Shown in pieces: positions 54,201-64,000 of a stretch of DNA of 64,000 nucleotides. The stretch is taken from contig JACEFZ010011398.1 of assembly GCA_014155875.1 (NCBI GenBank), positions 483,001-547,000 of the forward strand. Reading direction: 5' to 3'. The translations under genes and the position numbers were made by a program. The DNA is from Cepaea nemoralis. Lineage: Eukaryota > Mollusca > Gastropoda > Stylommatophora > Helicidae. Positions within the stretch are counted from its first letter, which is position 1. Every line of letters begins with the position of its first letter. Below the pieces are notes generated by a model. The model had not been told where the DNA came from and ran no database searches. It saw nothing but the letters and a program-made list of their open reading frames with translations.

Positions 54201-55500
54201 ATTTATGTCTTTCTCAGTGTTCAGGTTTCTAACCAGTATGCTGGTGCGATGCTTGTACATTGCCCAGTCTGCTTTCTTGTAGTTCCACCTCGAGAGGGTG
54301 CTGCTTTCACTTACAAGCTCATTTTCTACGGTTAGAAAGACTGGCCGATGGTCACTGCCACCAAGTTGTTTCCCAACAATTCGTGTAATGTTCCACTCCA
54401 GGTCTGGTGAATGAAAAGCCAGGTCAGGTGTAGTTGTAGAGTGCCATGATCTCGAGTAGAAAGTATGTGGGTAGGACGGCTTGTTAATCAACATGAATCT
54501 ATTCTCATCCTGCCAGTCTTCCAGTCTCTCTCCTCTCTGGTCCATGTGATCATAGCCCCAGCTCTGCGAGTGGCTGTTGAAATCGCCACACACAATCATT
54601 TTTTCTTTTAGTGGTAGAGTGTCCAGTGCCTGTGGGCGGTCACTTGGACAGTAGTAATTGATCAGATGTAGATCTGTATTACCTGTCTTAAGTTTAAGTG
54701 TCTGATACTCAGCCCCTTCCATGTAGACTTCGATTTGGGAAGCCATGATGTTATTTCTTACGAGGGTCAGTATCCCACCTTTTCGCCTGTCCTTTCGGTC
54801 AGATCGGTAACACTGGTAGCCTCTGATTTTGAAGGCTATATTTACATTGAGGTGAGTTTCTTGCAAGCAACATATGCTTACTTTTTCAAGATTTTTTTCT
54901 AATTCTATTTTTTTGTTGCTGACTCCCTCCGCATTCCAGTGCATTATTTTAAGTCTTCGTTTAGTATGGCCAGTCGTCCTATTCTCATGTCCCCTGGCTC
55001 CACAGGACATCTGAGAAGGACCTCCAGTAGTTGGGGTTGGACCCTTTCGAGACATAGGGCCCGGCACTGCACCTGCCTGGGGGTCCAGAGCAGGGCAAGC
55101 ACCATAACGATTAGCAGTAGTCGACATATTCCATTTTGCGTGATTGCGTGGCATCCTGATTTCTGTGGTGCGCCTCTTGGCTGGTTGCCTCCGTCTTCAG
55201 CACCTTTCTTTGCTAGAGCAGACTGTGGTCTCACTCGAGTGTAGATGTGTACGCGCGCACACGCCTGTCTGCGCATGCATGTACGTGCATACACATCTAG
55301 AGCATACTGGTTATTTTCCGGCGCCAGAGACTCGCCGTCGCCCCTTCTCCTGTTAGTTTAAACGGGCCCGCCACGTGAAGGCCAGGAGTTGGACTTTTGC
55401 TGCATAGGTTATGTATTCACGAGCCATTGAGGTATTTGAGCAATGTTGGGCGCTCACCCCAACACCGCGCCTCGGCTACATACAGCAACATTTGGAACCC
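51300..55500 (-). mobile_element. RNase H-bearing LINE, copy B, near-intact (4.2 kb)
   Basis: Flanked by the 12-bp TSD TCTGAGGTAACT (51288-51299 and 55501-55512). It ends in a short (GAA)n tail preceded by GCGAACGAAA at the left, and the 5' end begins GGGTTCCAAATGTTGC. A single ORF fills it with 346 bp of 5' leader. The order endonuclease, RT, RNase H and the simple-repeat tail suit the I/Nimb-like group of non-LTR elements; the clade call is from memory. No ORF1 is present. It lies antisense in ZSWIM8 intron 1. Confidence 0.95.
51426..55154 (-). CDS. LINE copy B ORF: APE endonuclease, RT, RNase H
   Basis: 1242 residues from ATG 55152-55154. APE-type endonuclease: MHWNAEG (about 70), LQETHLN, GDFNSHSQ (about 190), GGSDHRPV (about 267). 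RT: SPGADGISNEMI, AWIDLKKAFDKVW, GVPQGGVLSPTLF, YADD at 726-729. RNase H: VYTDGSAQN (about 1024), AEIEAI, LLTDAKS, IPSHCGVPGNDRADQLA. A C-terminal knuckle CTCGLASQTAEHILQDC follows. Against copy A, one base change turns a Trp codon into TAG after SRQTF, removing roughly the last 40 residues and nothing catalytic. It is the best candidate source of trans-mobilising activity in this window. Confidence 0.95.
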   Translation of the reverse strand: MPRNHAKWNMSTTANRYGACPALDPQAGAVPGPMSRKGPTPTTGGPSQMSCGARGHENRTTGHTKRRLKIMHWNAEGVSNKKIELEKNLEKVSICCLQETHLNVNIAFKIRGYQCYRSDRKDRRKGGILTLVRNNIMASQIEVYMEGAEYQTLKLKTGNTDLHLINYYCPSDRPQALDTLPLKEKMIVCGDFNSHSQSWGYDHMDQRGERLEDWQDENRFMLINKPSYPHTFYSRSWHSTTTPDLAFHSPDLEWNITRIVGKQLGGSDHRPVFLTVENELVSESSTLSRWNYKKADWAMYKHRTSILVRNLNTEKDINKAVEEFGKCILQAARETVPRGARKQYKPYWSSELEQLHNDVEVCRKQAEATPSQEHHNKFQHAKAKFQRAKLQARRKSWQEKTESLNFERDTRKLWKLIKQLNDEGTGRNSKIALHKDGKILTRKQAADHFADSFAQDSNIKISPEKQQEIREKRQHTGQKEIVHEVLEAPITISELELAISKLKMRKSPGADGISNEMIRNLGTEAKTKLLQIFNNSWTLGSVPQAWREAIMIPLLKSGKDGSIASSYRPISLTSCLCKTLERIINHRLQWYIESKNILVPQQAGFRQCYSTEDQTTYLSQEIEDAFQEKKLVLAAWIDLKKAFDKVWKEGLMKKLRNCKVNGRMYKWVKAYLHNRRARVQIDGLKSKKVLLRHGVPQGGVLSPTLFLIFINDLVAHLPHGIKAAMYADDLVLWSTNEYASVATRLLQRAVDTFAAWANRWCVSINTDKCSTTLFTLSPKQKAGIIQINGTPLREDKEPTYLGVTFDGKLTWRKHINKAVAKARRKIAILRKLSGTTWGASTKILSKVYQQSIRPHLEYGSTAWCSASNTTLQELDKVQNQALRVTTGGMRSTPIVEMEKMGRTQALNERRDTKTLIQAEKFLSLPGHPMKNRFENLAMGRLERSSFIHQAKRLCRETTDLPTVGIPLTTIPERTPWKDEHRLSLQIQTKVRGIFDKEEQNSVQRRTATLSFLDEEYPQDLWIRVYTDGSAQNAVRNGGAGVYIEYPNNTRDTARVPTGKYCHNYDAEIEAIKIATEKLLNNSNGTQPVVLLTDAKSVLEALLSGKLPVLRTLLSELSSQHKVTIQWIPSHCGVPGNDRADQLAKEGAKEEQPDVPVTYHQKKRMIKSVRKPPKPAQDDYHIMDRPEQVIILRLRTGHNRLRNHMYTKFKIGETAMCTCGLASQTAEHILQDCPKYNISRQTF

Positions 55501-55519
55501 TCTGAGGTAACTGTCTTGG

Positions 55520-57235
55520 CAAAATGTAATCCTCTCATGTCTGTAGCATAGCATATGCTACGACGATAAGAAATATACCAAAGTAGATACAAATAGGCTT
55601 TCCAAGAATAGAAAGACTATACATTGGTGAAAACGAGACCAAATAGCTAGTAATTCTAGGCTGATTAAAGGTCCCATAAATGATCTGCTCTTCTGACAGT
55701 GACAGGCAGGAGAGGGATGATGACCAACGGCACTAAGAATAAGACTGTATGTCAAGATTCTCCAGCTACTTAGCCTGAAATAAAAGATTGAACCTCCCAC
55801 TTAATCTATTCCACTCTCACAGACACGGAGAAAACGAACGAACGAACAAACTTTATTTTCGAAGGGTAACAATTTGGGCATGCAGGCCCATCTTACATTC
55901 GGCCCTTCCAATCACTCATCTTTCGTTCATCAGTGCATAGTGTATTCACATAGGAAAAAAACATTGTCAAATGAATGTTGTAAGCAAGACAGATTAAGAT
56001 ATTCAAAGTGACAACCTTTTGTATCTTCTCACTCTACTTATATGAATAGTATTAGGTAAGGTAACAAACTAGGTTGTGTAAATTTAGAAACTAAAAATGT
56101 TACAGTTTAATAGATCTTCACACGTTGGGCGCTCCACGGGAGGAGGCCCTGTACATAAAAAAGGGGGTTACACTACCCTTTCCTAACTCAAAATAAACTA
56201 ACTAGACTTGACTATGTTTGTCCTAATATCAAGTCAAATATAAATCATGGACAAACTGATGGGGCCTGACATGTTACACAGGTTGAGCCTGTTGTGTAGG
56301 CCAACGGTAAGTCTGTCCACTTAACTCAAGTAGCTGGTCCTTGGGGTTGGCAATCAGTTCGTCGGCTCTCCCTTAAGTTTCACATCCTCCGGTGAGATAA
56401 GGCCCTTAAGTTTCACTTCCTCCGGTGAGATAAGGCCCTTAAGTTTCACATCCTCCGGTGAGATAAGGCTTCCAAATTTCCCTTCCTCGGGGTTCACTTT
56501 CCAGATTTATTTCTGATCACTTCGACTTGATTAGTCGCAAAATACACATAAGTGTATATATATTGTTCAGTAGTCTATTTTATCAAGTGTGGTACAGCAC
56601 TATTATGGACAACAGAGTTCTGGTGGTTACGTGTTGTTGTATCACCCAATGGTGGATATTAGTAATAAGTATGGCAAGTGATGCTTCACACTGAGTCACA
56701 AAGTTTTGGCTCATCCAAAGCTTGACGCTGAAGGTGTTGAATCCTTTATAAAATCAGACCAGACTTGTCCGGTATGAAAACAAATGCGCTAGGTTCCTAT
56801 GTTATTTTCCTAACATATTGGCGTGATAAGTGCCGCAAGAAAAAACTCTATACTCTGTATGTACTCTAAGAGCCTAGTCTACTCGCACGTCTTGCTACTT
56901 TGATGATTCTATTGCAAAAACCCGCTTAACTCCTATTTTTCTCTGACAGGAAGTGGTCGTACCAGGGAGTTCGTGTTCACTAGTTTCTCAGACCAAACTG
57001 AGAAAATGGTGTAGCCAAATCTGTAGATTTGCAAGGTACCCTAACTAGTACACCATAACTCTCCCACAATCCCCTTGTGGTATATTTATAAAAATATAAA
57101 ATCATATAAACTTACATAAAGGTTTTAAAGAGATCTATCCCAAAGCAAAACGATGTGGGATTCTGGCGACTTCATTACAGTGTCTGTCTACTTGCTCTGC
57201 TCTAGATAGCATTTTAAAAGGGCTTTATTTTCATC
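55520..57235. other. ZSWIM8 intron 1, repeat-derived but unassigned
   Basis: Contains an (AACG)3 run with ACTTTATTTTCGAAGGGTAA (55841-55866), possibly an element end. It also has three units of a 33-bp repeat CCCTTAAGTTTCAC then CTCCGGTGAGATAAGG (56371-56475). No coding domain is recognised. Confidence 0.5.
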
Positions 57236-57239
57236 AGCC

Positions 57240-57966
57240 CTCTGCCAGATGAGGTCAGCACCCTGGAAGTCAGGAATACTCTTATTCTTGACTACACCAT
57301 TCATACTTTTATGTAGTCGCCAGAACAATTTCAGTGATTTGTCCATTGCTTATTGTTTGACACAACTCGACCAATTTTTCACTTTTTACTACTTTAACCA
57401 GATTTTTGAAATAGCTAACTTTTGCGTCCCTGTCTCTTTCCAGGTGCAAGATAAGACTAAAATTGGCAACTCTGTTCCTATTGGCATGTTTCCATTTTCT
57501 TACAGCACTACGCTACCAACCCAGGCCTTTTCCACCACAAAATTCCACTGAAGGGGTTGCTTCCAGCTTTTGTTTTCCTGCAATGTTAATTTTTACGCTT
57601 GTCGCGCCTTATTTTACCCACCACATCTTGCCCTGTACTGTCATACTTGAAAGTCTTGACCTTTGACTTGTGCTGCCTGGTTCTGCCTTTCTCCACCAAT
57701 AAGCTGCAAGGGTGGTTGTCGCTGCCATGGTGCCCTAGGACACCCCATCTACACACTGTAGTGAGTGAAGGAGAAACCAGCGCATGGTCAATAACACTGT
57801 CCTCGTCACCTGGTCGACTTGCTGTCCTGGTGATACAGCCACTGTTGATACAAACAAGGTTGATGGTTTCAAGTGCAGCCTTGAGCTCCTCCCCCTGTTT
57901 GTTGGAAGAAATGTTTCCCCGTGATTTGCCTTTAGTGTTGACATCGCCACAGAAAATGACATTCGT
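57240..57966 (-). pseudogene. LINE APE endonuclease relic
   Basis: The minus strand reads NVIFCGDVNTKGKSRGN (from 57962), then TINLVCINSG, DSVIDHALVSPSL and LGHHGSDNHPC (to about 57715). These are the GD-N, D-x-L and SDH-P blocks of LINE endonucleases, after which frames break. It may be the 5' part of the same old element as 49960-51287. Confidence 0.75.
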
Positions 57967-57995
57967 CTCCAGAGTTTGAGATCACTTCTTCAAAT

Positions 57996-58150
57996 ATAGT
58001 TACTGTCCTTGAGTATGTAGATAATATAGCAGTTTGTTTAGCCTGATGAGAGTTGTTGCAGCACAGTCCGTGATATAGTTACTGTCCTTGAATATATAGA
58101 CAATGTAGCAGATTGTTTAGCCTGATGAGAGTTGCTTGCAGCACAGTCCA
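57996..58150. repeat. tandem duplication upstream of ZSWIM8 exon 2
   Basis: ATAGTTACTGTCCTTGA, TAGATAATATAGCAG, TTTGTTTAGCCTGATGAGAGTTG and CAGCACAGTCC occur twice with a spacing near 77 bp. The second copy ends about 40 bp before the exon 2 acceptor. Confidence 0.85.
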
Positions 58151-58190
58151 TATATTCATGATGATGACAACATTGTTGTCTTGTTCTCAG

Positions 58191-58344
58191 AGCGGCAGGT
58201 CAGTCCACTGGCAGAGCTGTCTGCCAAAGCTGTGGCATGCTACATACCATTTGAAGTGGTGGAACATTTTCCTGAGCCCATACCAGAGCCAATCCAGCTG
58301 AGAATTGCCTTCTGGAGTTTTCCAGAAAGTGAGGAAGACATCCG
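58191..58344 (+). CDS. ZSWIM8: ZSWIM8 coding exon 2
   Basis: 154-bp exon with acceptor TTGTTCTCAG| (58181-58190) and donor |GTAGGT (58345-58350). Phase matches exon 1 (G|AG). It encodes RQVSPLAELSAKAVACYIPF, EVVEHFPEPIPEP and QLRIAFWSFPESEEDI, strongly like the corresponding vertebrate ZSWIM8 segment. PLAELSAKAV fits a degenerate elongin BC-box, the part that docks the receptor on its cullin-RING ligase. The next exon is not visible in the window. Confidence 0.93.
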
Positions 58345-58444
58345 GTAGGTCTGCCATAGCCTGGTGTGTGATGTTTTGTCTCTTGTTGATTTTGTTGTTG
58401 ACACAGTTCAAAGTGAGCATTCGTGTAAATAGGATGAGATATAT

Positions 58445-58626
58445 CCTGGGAAGGTTAACCCAGTCAACAAATGCCCGAAGAATTCGGATGTGTCGGCCTA
58501 AAGGTGCAATATCGTAGCTCTGCTGTAAACAGACACAACGCAATCATGTCAAAAAAACTCTCTGGATGAACACAGAAGAAGAAGAAGAAGAAGAAGAAGA
58601 AGAAGAAGAAGAAGAAGAAGAAGAAA
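58445..58626 (+). mobile_element. SINE-D copy in ZSWIM8 intron 2 with a long (GAA)n tail
   Basis: Flanked by the 12-bp repeat GATGAGATATAT (58433-58444 and 58627-58638). It starts CCTGGGAAGGTTAACCCAGTC and ends CTCTGGATGAACACAGAA followed by about 18 GAA units. It lies 100 bp after exon 2. Confidence 0.93.
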
Positions 58627-60536
58627 GATGAGATATATAGATAAGTTTCAGACGTCAGTGCTACAATTTGTCATGCACAACTGCAGAAATAGATCACATG
58701 AAACGCTGTCTGGTGCCATTCTGTAACTGCGGATTCAGTTCAGCATGGTTTACATGCCTCCCCTATGACCATCTCATCGTTGTAGACATTCTGTCATCAT
58801 CACATGTCACACGTCTACAACCACTGCAAGATAGAAGAGACAGCAGATCCCAGCAACAGGCTGACTTCTTAAAAGACTGGCAGACTACCTTCAACGGCAA
58901 ACCACCTTCTTTAAAGTTGCCTAGTATGTCATGATTCGCTTAATTACAGATCATCACAAGCAAAGGATAGGGACATTGAAATTAGCAACATGGAATGTTC
59001 GAACGTTAAGCGACGACGGAAAATTAGATAACATCAAACAAGAAATGGAAAGAGAGAAGATTAATATATTAGGAATGTGCGAGACGAGATGGAAAGGGGC
59101 AGGGATTATGACAGGGGAAGATTGTAAGATTATTTATTCTGGGGGAGAAGAACAGCAAAGAGGTGTAGCAATTATCTTGGATCGGGAAACATCAAAATCT
59201 GTTCAAGGATATTGGCTGTGTCAGACAGGGTTCTATTGGTAAAATTAATCGGCAGACCTTTTAACATAAACGTCATTCAAATATATGCCCCAACAGGAGA
59301 ATGCAGTGAAGATAGTATAGAGGAATTTTATAATGACATGGAGTCTGCTTTGAAGAAATGTAAAAATTCAGAAATAAATATCATAATGGGTGACTTCAAT
59401 GCAAAAGTGGGAAATCAAGGCGATGGATGCACAGTAGGCAACCATGGTTTGGGAGAGCAAAACGAAAGAGGATACAGACTTGTAGAATGGGCAAAAGAGC
59501 AGGAAATGATTGTAGGAAACACATGGTTTAAACAGCATCCTAGAAGACTGTGGACGTGGAGGTGTCCTGATAGCAGAATTAGAAACCAGATTGATTACAT
59601 CCTAATTAGCGGAAGGTTTAGAAATGCGTTAACAATTGAAAAAACAGTTCCTAATGCTGACTGTTACAGTGATCACAGATTGATTACAGGAACATTGAGG
59701 GTAAAGTTAAAGCAAGTCAAGTATTCACCAGGAAACACTAAATATAATCTGTGTACATTGAAAAATGACAAGCTAATACCAGACAATTGTAACACAAAAT
59801 GCACAAAAGAATTCAGGAGCTTACTAATGAAAGAACACGTACATCAACAGGCTGCCTAAAAACAAAAGATGGAAAAATCATAATAGAAAAAGATCAGATT
59901 TTACATGTGTGGTCAGATTATGTGAAAAACCTTGATGATGATAACAGAGAAGAACAGTATGATATTCAAATAATAATGAAGGACCATCAATTTTTAAGAT
60001 GGAGATTCAGAATGTTCTTAACCATATGAAAACTGGCAAGACCCCCGGTTCAGACAACATCACAACAGAAATGGTTAATGTTTTAGAAGAATATGGAATA
60101 GATCAAGTCACCAGACTGCTGAACACAATATATGATACTGGAGATATACCTCATGAATTATGTAACTCTGTATTTATTGCAATCCCAAAGAAATCAGGAG
60201 CCTTGGAATGTGATCAACATAGAACAATTAGTATGATGAGCCACATCACGAAGAGTTTGCTAAGAATTATCATGCAAAGAGTTAGGAAGAAAATACAACC
60301 TGAAATAGGGGAAGAACAATGTGGGTGTGTAGAAGGACAAGGGTACAGTAAATGCTGTGTACATGCTGAGAACAGTAATTGAATGTTCGATAGAAGTAAA
60401 TAAAGATATACATCTTTGCTTTATTGACTACACAAAGGCTTTCGATAAAGTGAGACATGTCAACATGATAAGGATGCTTGCAGATCTACAAATTGGTGGG
60501 AAAGACCTTAAAATTGTAAAAAAACATAATGTTTAG

Positions 60537-60615
60537 TCTAGTTTAGTCGATGGATCAACGTCACGGCACACGGGTGTAACCCGTAAGTGCTCCGTTCTCC
60601 TCCTAACTCATACCT
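60537..60615 (-). mobile_element. SINE-B partial copy, part of a local duplication
   Basis: TAGTTTAGTCGATGGATCAA to CTCCTAACTCATACCT matches the 3' end of the adjacent SINE-B. Together with about 40 bp of LINE flank it forms a 118-bp tandem duplicate. Confidence 0.8.
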
Positions 60616-60653
60616 GTGGAAAGACCTTAGAATTGTAAAAAAACATAATATTT

Positions 60654-61061
60654 AGTCTAGTTTATTCGATGGATCAACATCACGGCACACAGGTGTAACC
60701 CATAAGTGCTCCATTCTTCTCCTAACTTAAAGCTCAGTCACGAGAAACTCAGCTCAGTACATGAACTCTATAGCACCGGCGAGGATCCTGAAATACTTTG
60801 GGTAGATTTTTAACTCTAAATTTTGCCTGGGCAGCGCCGTTAGGCTACTCTTTTTCGATTTCCAACTGCCATGGGATTTTTTACGTGCACAACAATACAC
60901 GCGGGCGTCCGATCTCAGTACCCAGAGACCTGAGGAAATCTTATTACTAGAAGTCCACGTGAAAAAATCCAGGTCCTCACCAGAGCTTGAACCGGGGACC
61001 TCCAGCACTCGAGGCGGACACCATACATCGAGACCACGCAACCACCCACAAAAAACAAAAC
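60654..61061 (-). mobile_element. SINE-B copy inserted in the RTE-like LINE
   Basis: Flanked by AACATAATATTT at 60642-60653 and 61062-61073 (12-bp TSD). It is the most complete copy, about 408 bp. The minus strand begins with a tRNA-like head (B-box GGTTCAAGCTC near 60980-60995) and ends GATCCATCGAATAAACTAG. Confidence 0.9.
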
Positions 61062-61866
61062 AACATAATATTTTAAACAATAAGCTACCATCAGAATTGA
61101 TAATGAAGTAGGTCAATATCAGCCTATTAAGAGAGGTGTGAATCAGGGATGTGTAATGTTTCCAGATCTGTTTTCCCTGTTTAGTGAAAATATTTTCAGA
61201 AATGTACAAGATATGAAAGGAATCATCATTGGAGGAAGAAACATCAATAACATTAGATATGCAGATGATACAGTATTGATCAGGATCTGCAACATTTAGT
61301 AGATGCGGTTGTCGCACACAGTGAACAACTAGGGTTAGAATGAAATTGTAAGAAGACACAGATTATGGTCGTCACTAAGAAGAACGAAATACCACTAAGT
61401 AATATAAGGTAAATATGAATATTCTTAAACAAGTGAATCGGTACAATTATCTTGGAACAGCCATAACATCTGATGGGAGATGCCTCGAAGAGATTAGAAT
61501 AAGAATCGCCATGGCAAAGGTGGTCTTTTGCAAGATGAAAAACATACTGACCAATAAAAGATATCAATTGAAACGAGAAAAAGAGGTTGAGGTGCTACAT
61601 AGAACCTGTACTTTTACATGGATGTGAAGACAAGTTGAAAAACTATCTGATGGCTGTGGAAATGTGGTTTCTGAGAAGAATGCAAAGAATACCATGGACA
61701 GACCGAAAAACCAACTGATCAAGTCCTACAAGAAACAAATGAAAATCAGTAAACTGATTAGAGAAATTAGATGTTGACAGTCAAAATATTTTTGGGACAT
61801 TTTATGAGAAGAAATAAATGAGAGAACCTGGTGACAACTGGCAAGATCGAGGGGAAGAGAACATTG

Positions 61867-62075
61867 GTGTGGATTAGCTTTCCCTATTAACAGTATCCCT
61901 TGCCATCAGGCGAAAACCACTTTGACTTCAGAGGTACTTGTAATTTACGTCCCCATGTCAAGGACGAGAGGTCAGCATTTTAGTCCAACTGTCTGGTGCA
62001 TGGGTTGAACCCTCGGCATTAGCACACAGGATGTTTAAGAACACAACGTTCTTATTCATTCGGTCACGCTGACCT
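61867..62075 (-). mobile_element. tRNA-derived SINE, family A copy 2
   Basis: The minus strand aligns from AGGTCAGCGTGACCGAATG to GGAAAGCTAATCCACAC with 245-457. It has the B-box GGGTTCAACCC and the same tail. It directly follows the RTE-like LINE relic. Confidence 0.85.
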
Positions 62076-62079
62076 CATT

Positions 62080-63020
62080 CTGGGAAGTACAGACAGCCAA
62101 CATGACATTGACCCCACCACCCTTCGAATGCTGATTGGTCCACACAATGTGGGCGGGCACCATATACCCAGTATGGGGCGACCAGGGACCCTCCCTCGTA
62201 CAGTGTACTTGTAATACCCCAGCAGGGTGGAGCCGGGCACAGCAGCTTGACAGTGTGAATGTTCTAATCAGTGTATTCCCTTACATGCTCAGAGGCTATA
62301 GCAATTAGGCATCTACAACCAAGGTTATGCACACAGAAAGAATTCATTGTAACTGTGATTACCGTGGGGATAATATCGCTCCACATTAAAACAATAACAG
62401 AGGCTGTGTGTGTGCTGTGTGTGCTGTGTATTTAGCCAACATTTCATTAATTTATTCACTTCTTGTGTTACACAACTGGGCAGAATGCCCCTGACCTGAT
62501 GCAGTGAAATATACCAGGCAGCATGAATATGTTCATCATCTCAGGAGTGCCTAGTTGATTCTCTGCCAAGCAAAAATTTGGGTCCTGACCAAACAGAAAT
62601 TGATGGCAGAAAATGGGAAGTGGGGGTGTGTCACAATAATGTTTTAAAAATTGTTAAAACGGTAGCAGATTTATTAAAGAAGATTGCACAAGGAACATGA
62701 CAGTGTTAATAATTATGTGAGATGTTGGAAAAATTATGACAATAATGATATATTATGTTACAACAATTTAAATAAAAGGGGTGAAAATTATTAAAAATTT
62801 CCACTTACTGAGGCATTATTTCTTCTTATCCTTTGAAGATAATCCTGTTAAATTTACTGAATAATGATAAACACACCACTTTTCTTCACCAGTATCACAA
62901 GAACTGCTCCATAACATCAATAAAACACAGTTAAAACATCATATTTGTGAAGCACACAATTTTCACACAAAATGGAAAATGTCAGGAACACACGAGGCAT
63001 ATTTTGCTTAGAAACAATTT
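62080..63020. other. ZSWIM8 intron 2 or beyond, no feature recognised
   Basis: AT-rich sequence. 62090-62270 is unlike the neighbours, being GC-richer with no ORF. No repeat shared elsewhere was detected and there is no RNA gene signature. Confidence 0.4.
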
Positions 63021-63024
63021 TAAA

Positions 63025-63285
63025 AAAAAAATGTTTACATATCCCTTACAGGACGTTGCAGTCAACACCAGCATTTTTCAGCTGCTGTTGATGTACTAGG
63101 CAAGTTTTTTACAGCTCAGTTGTTTGCATTGCTTTCTGAACAACCTGCTCACATACCTCCGTAAGTTACCAGTGTGGCGCGAACCGCTGCTGATTCTCGC
63201 TGCTGCTGTTTTCCCCACTTGGATATACAGGATTACGAACAATGTCGTTAACCCCTTGGCCAGGGAGACAGGCAGAAACAATATA
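63025..63285 (+). repeat. dispersed repeat F, third copy
   Basis: CATATCCCTTACAGGACG to CTTGGCCAGGGAGACAG aligns with 33850-34100 through most of its length, with the shared block CAACACCAGCATTTT also at 18846-18940. Confidence 0.7.
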
Positions 63286-63370
63286 TACACTATTTTCTAT
63301 TTAGTATTAATTATTATTCTTTTAAATAAGAGATGCAGTTAGAGAGAAGCTATCTGGCACCACGAAGAAT

Positions 63371-64000
63371 ATGCAGTATGAAGACATCATACGGGTGGAA
63401 GATGTTAAACACATTTTGAAAAAGGCAAAAGACACGGCATCAGGACCCGATGGGGTCAGGTATGGCCACATGAAGGGTTTGAGCGAAGCAGGCCTGGAAG
63501 AGATGACCGACTGCTTTAACCAGAGCATTAGGACAGCATCAGTACCGCAGGATTGGGTGCACAGCTATCTCATCCCTCTCCCAAAACCATTCAAGGATCA
63601 GTCAAATCTTAGCGGCTTTAGGATCATCACCCTTCAAAATACATTTGGGAAGGTTTTAGACAAGATAGTCGCTGTTAAGCTGCAGGATTTTTTGGAAAGG
63701 GGGAAGCTTCTTCCAAGAGGCCTGGGGAGCTACAGGCCAGGAAAAGATACCTGGTCTAATGCAGCCACTTTTGCCTTTGATGTTTATGAGGGGTTCCAGA
63801 GTAGACAGGAAACGATGGCGGTAGCGCTTGATCTCGAGGATGCGTACAATAGAGTTCGATATGATATTTTGATGACCGCACTGATGGAGAAGGGGGTCAA
63901 TCCCTGGTTGGTGAACTGGATAGCAGCCGTCCTGCACTCTCGTCGGGTTGCTCTCCGTCTGGGCGCATGGACCTCAGAGCCACATATGTTAACCCCGGGA
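63371..64000 (+). pseudogene. LINE reverse transcriptase, open to the window edge
   Basis: 210 uninterrupted codons from ATG 63371 without a stop. RT fingers and palm: VKHILKKAKDTASGPDGVRY, DWVHSYLIPLPKPFKDQSNL, GFRIITLQNTFGKVLDKI, and MAVALDLEDAYNRVRYDIL, the first catalytic-motif strand with its aspartate. The F/YxDD box would lie beyond the edge. Related to the relic at 49960-51287. I cannot tell whether the full element is intact; upstream of 63371 there is no endonuclease, so it is probably 5'-truncated. Confidence 0.85.

Larger units (their letters stand above)
58931..61860 (+). pseudogene. RTE-like LINE, degraded, with a nested SINE-B
   Basis: Endonuclease: TLKLATWNVRTLSDDGKL (58976 on), ILGMCETRWKGAG, then after a frameshift at about 59215 VIQIYAPTGECSEDSIEEFY, IMGDFNAKVGNQGDG, QIDYILIS and YSDHRLITG. 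RT: MKTGKTPGSDNITTEM (60027 on), FIAIPKKSGALECDQHRTIS, FIDYTKAFDKV (60418), GVNQGCVMFPDLFSLF (61131) and NNIRYADDTVLI (61246), with the YADD intact. The thumb follows (YNYLGTAITSDGRCLEEI). Many stops and shifts. The style resembles RTE/BovB ORF2. SINE-A abuts its end at 61867. Confidence 0.9.

Noticed and set aside
52132..54232. Plus-strand frames of 67-177 codons across LINE copies A and B
   Set aside because: Antisense shadows of the LINE ORF; the same frames recur in both copies because the DNA is nearly identical.

Overview
This is a repeat-packed stretch of an animal nuclear genome, most likely a mollusc or other lophotrochozoan. Two intron-containing host genes are recognisable. One is the ribosomal protein gene RPS14 (uS11) on the minus strand, with coding exons between 3295 and 13201 and a probable non-coding first exon near 18.5 kb. 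The other is the 5' end of ZSWIM8 on the plus strand, with coding exons at 45966-46137 and 58191-58344; the gene continues beyond what I could trace. The mollusc assignment is inference from the mix of tRNA-derived SINEs, RTE-like and RNase H-bearing LINEs and minisatellite-filled introns. The presence of host introns and the absence of bacterial features are seen directly.

Layout. 1-3.1 kb: RTE-like LINE relics, a tRNA-derived SINE, and an 84-bp tandem array interrupted by a retroposon. 3.3-18.5 kb: RPS14, whose introns hold at least six tandem arrays (53, 48, about 110, 28, 37/44 and about 60 bp units), three SINE types, a degraded LINE (copy C) and several retroposons with clear target-site duplications (TSDs). 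18.8-23.9 kb: a fold-back element split by a truncated LINE, then a rearranged minus-strand LTR element (G2) whose inside carries an antisense integrase joined to a mature tRNA-Pro 3' end. 23.96-32.7 kb: a recent full-length Ty3/gypsy-type element (G1) with 1.4-kb LTRs, gag and pol. 34.2-43.25 kb: a 4.2-kb LINE (copy A) split by a 4.8-kb LTR element without gag or pol. 44-45.3 kb: more LINE relics and a second fold-back element. 45.9-58.3 kb: ZSWIM8 exons 1 and 2 with a 12-kb intron holding about 68 copies of a 38-bp minisatellite and an almost intact copy (B) of the same LINE. 58.4-64 kb: a tailed SINE, an RTE-like LINE with a nested SINE, a second tRNA-derived SINE, and a LINE reverse transcriptase running off the window end.

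The genes do not form an operon. The logic of the window is nested retroposition into genes and into tandem arrays. Thirteen insertions have TSDs of 8-14 bp that I could read directly, and three LTR elements have 4-5 bp TSDs. The strongest biological leads are: (i) a short hairpin-ended SINE family (SINE-D) and longer relatives that end in the same GAACGAA(GAA)n tail as the RNase H-bearing LINE; (ii) the tRNA-Pro/integrase chimera in G2; (iii) a textbook T TTA AAC minus-one frameshift heptamer at the gag-pol junction of G1, followed by a possible pseudoknot; (iv) minisatellites next to RPS14 exons that have multiplied splice-site-like sequence. The SINE-, LINE- and LTR-family names used here (SINE-A to -D, G1, G2, copies A to C) are labels for this window only.
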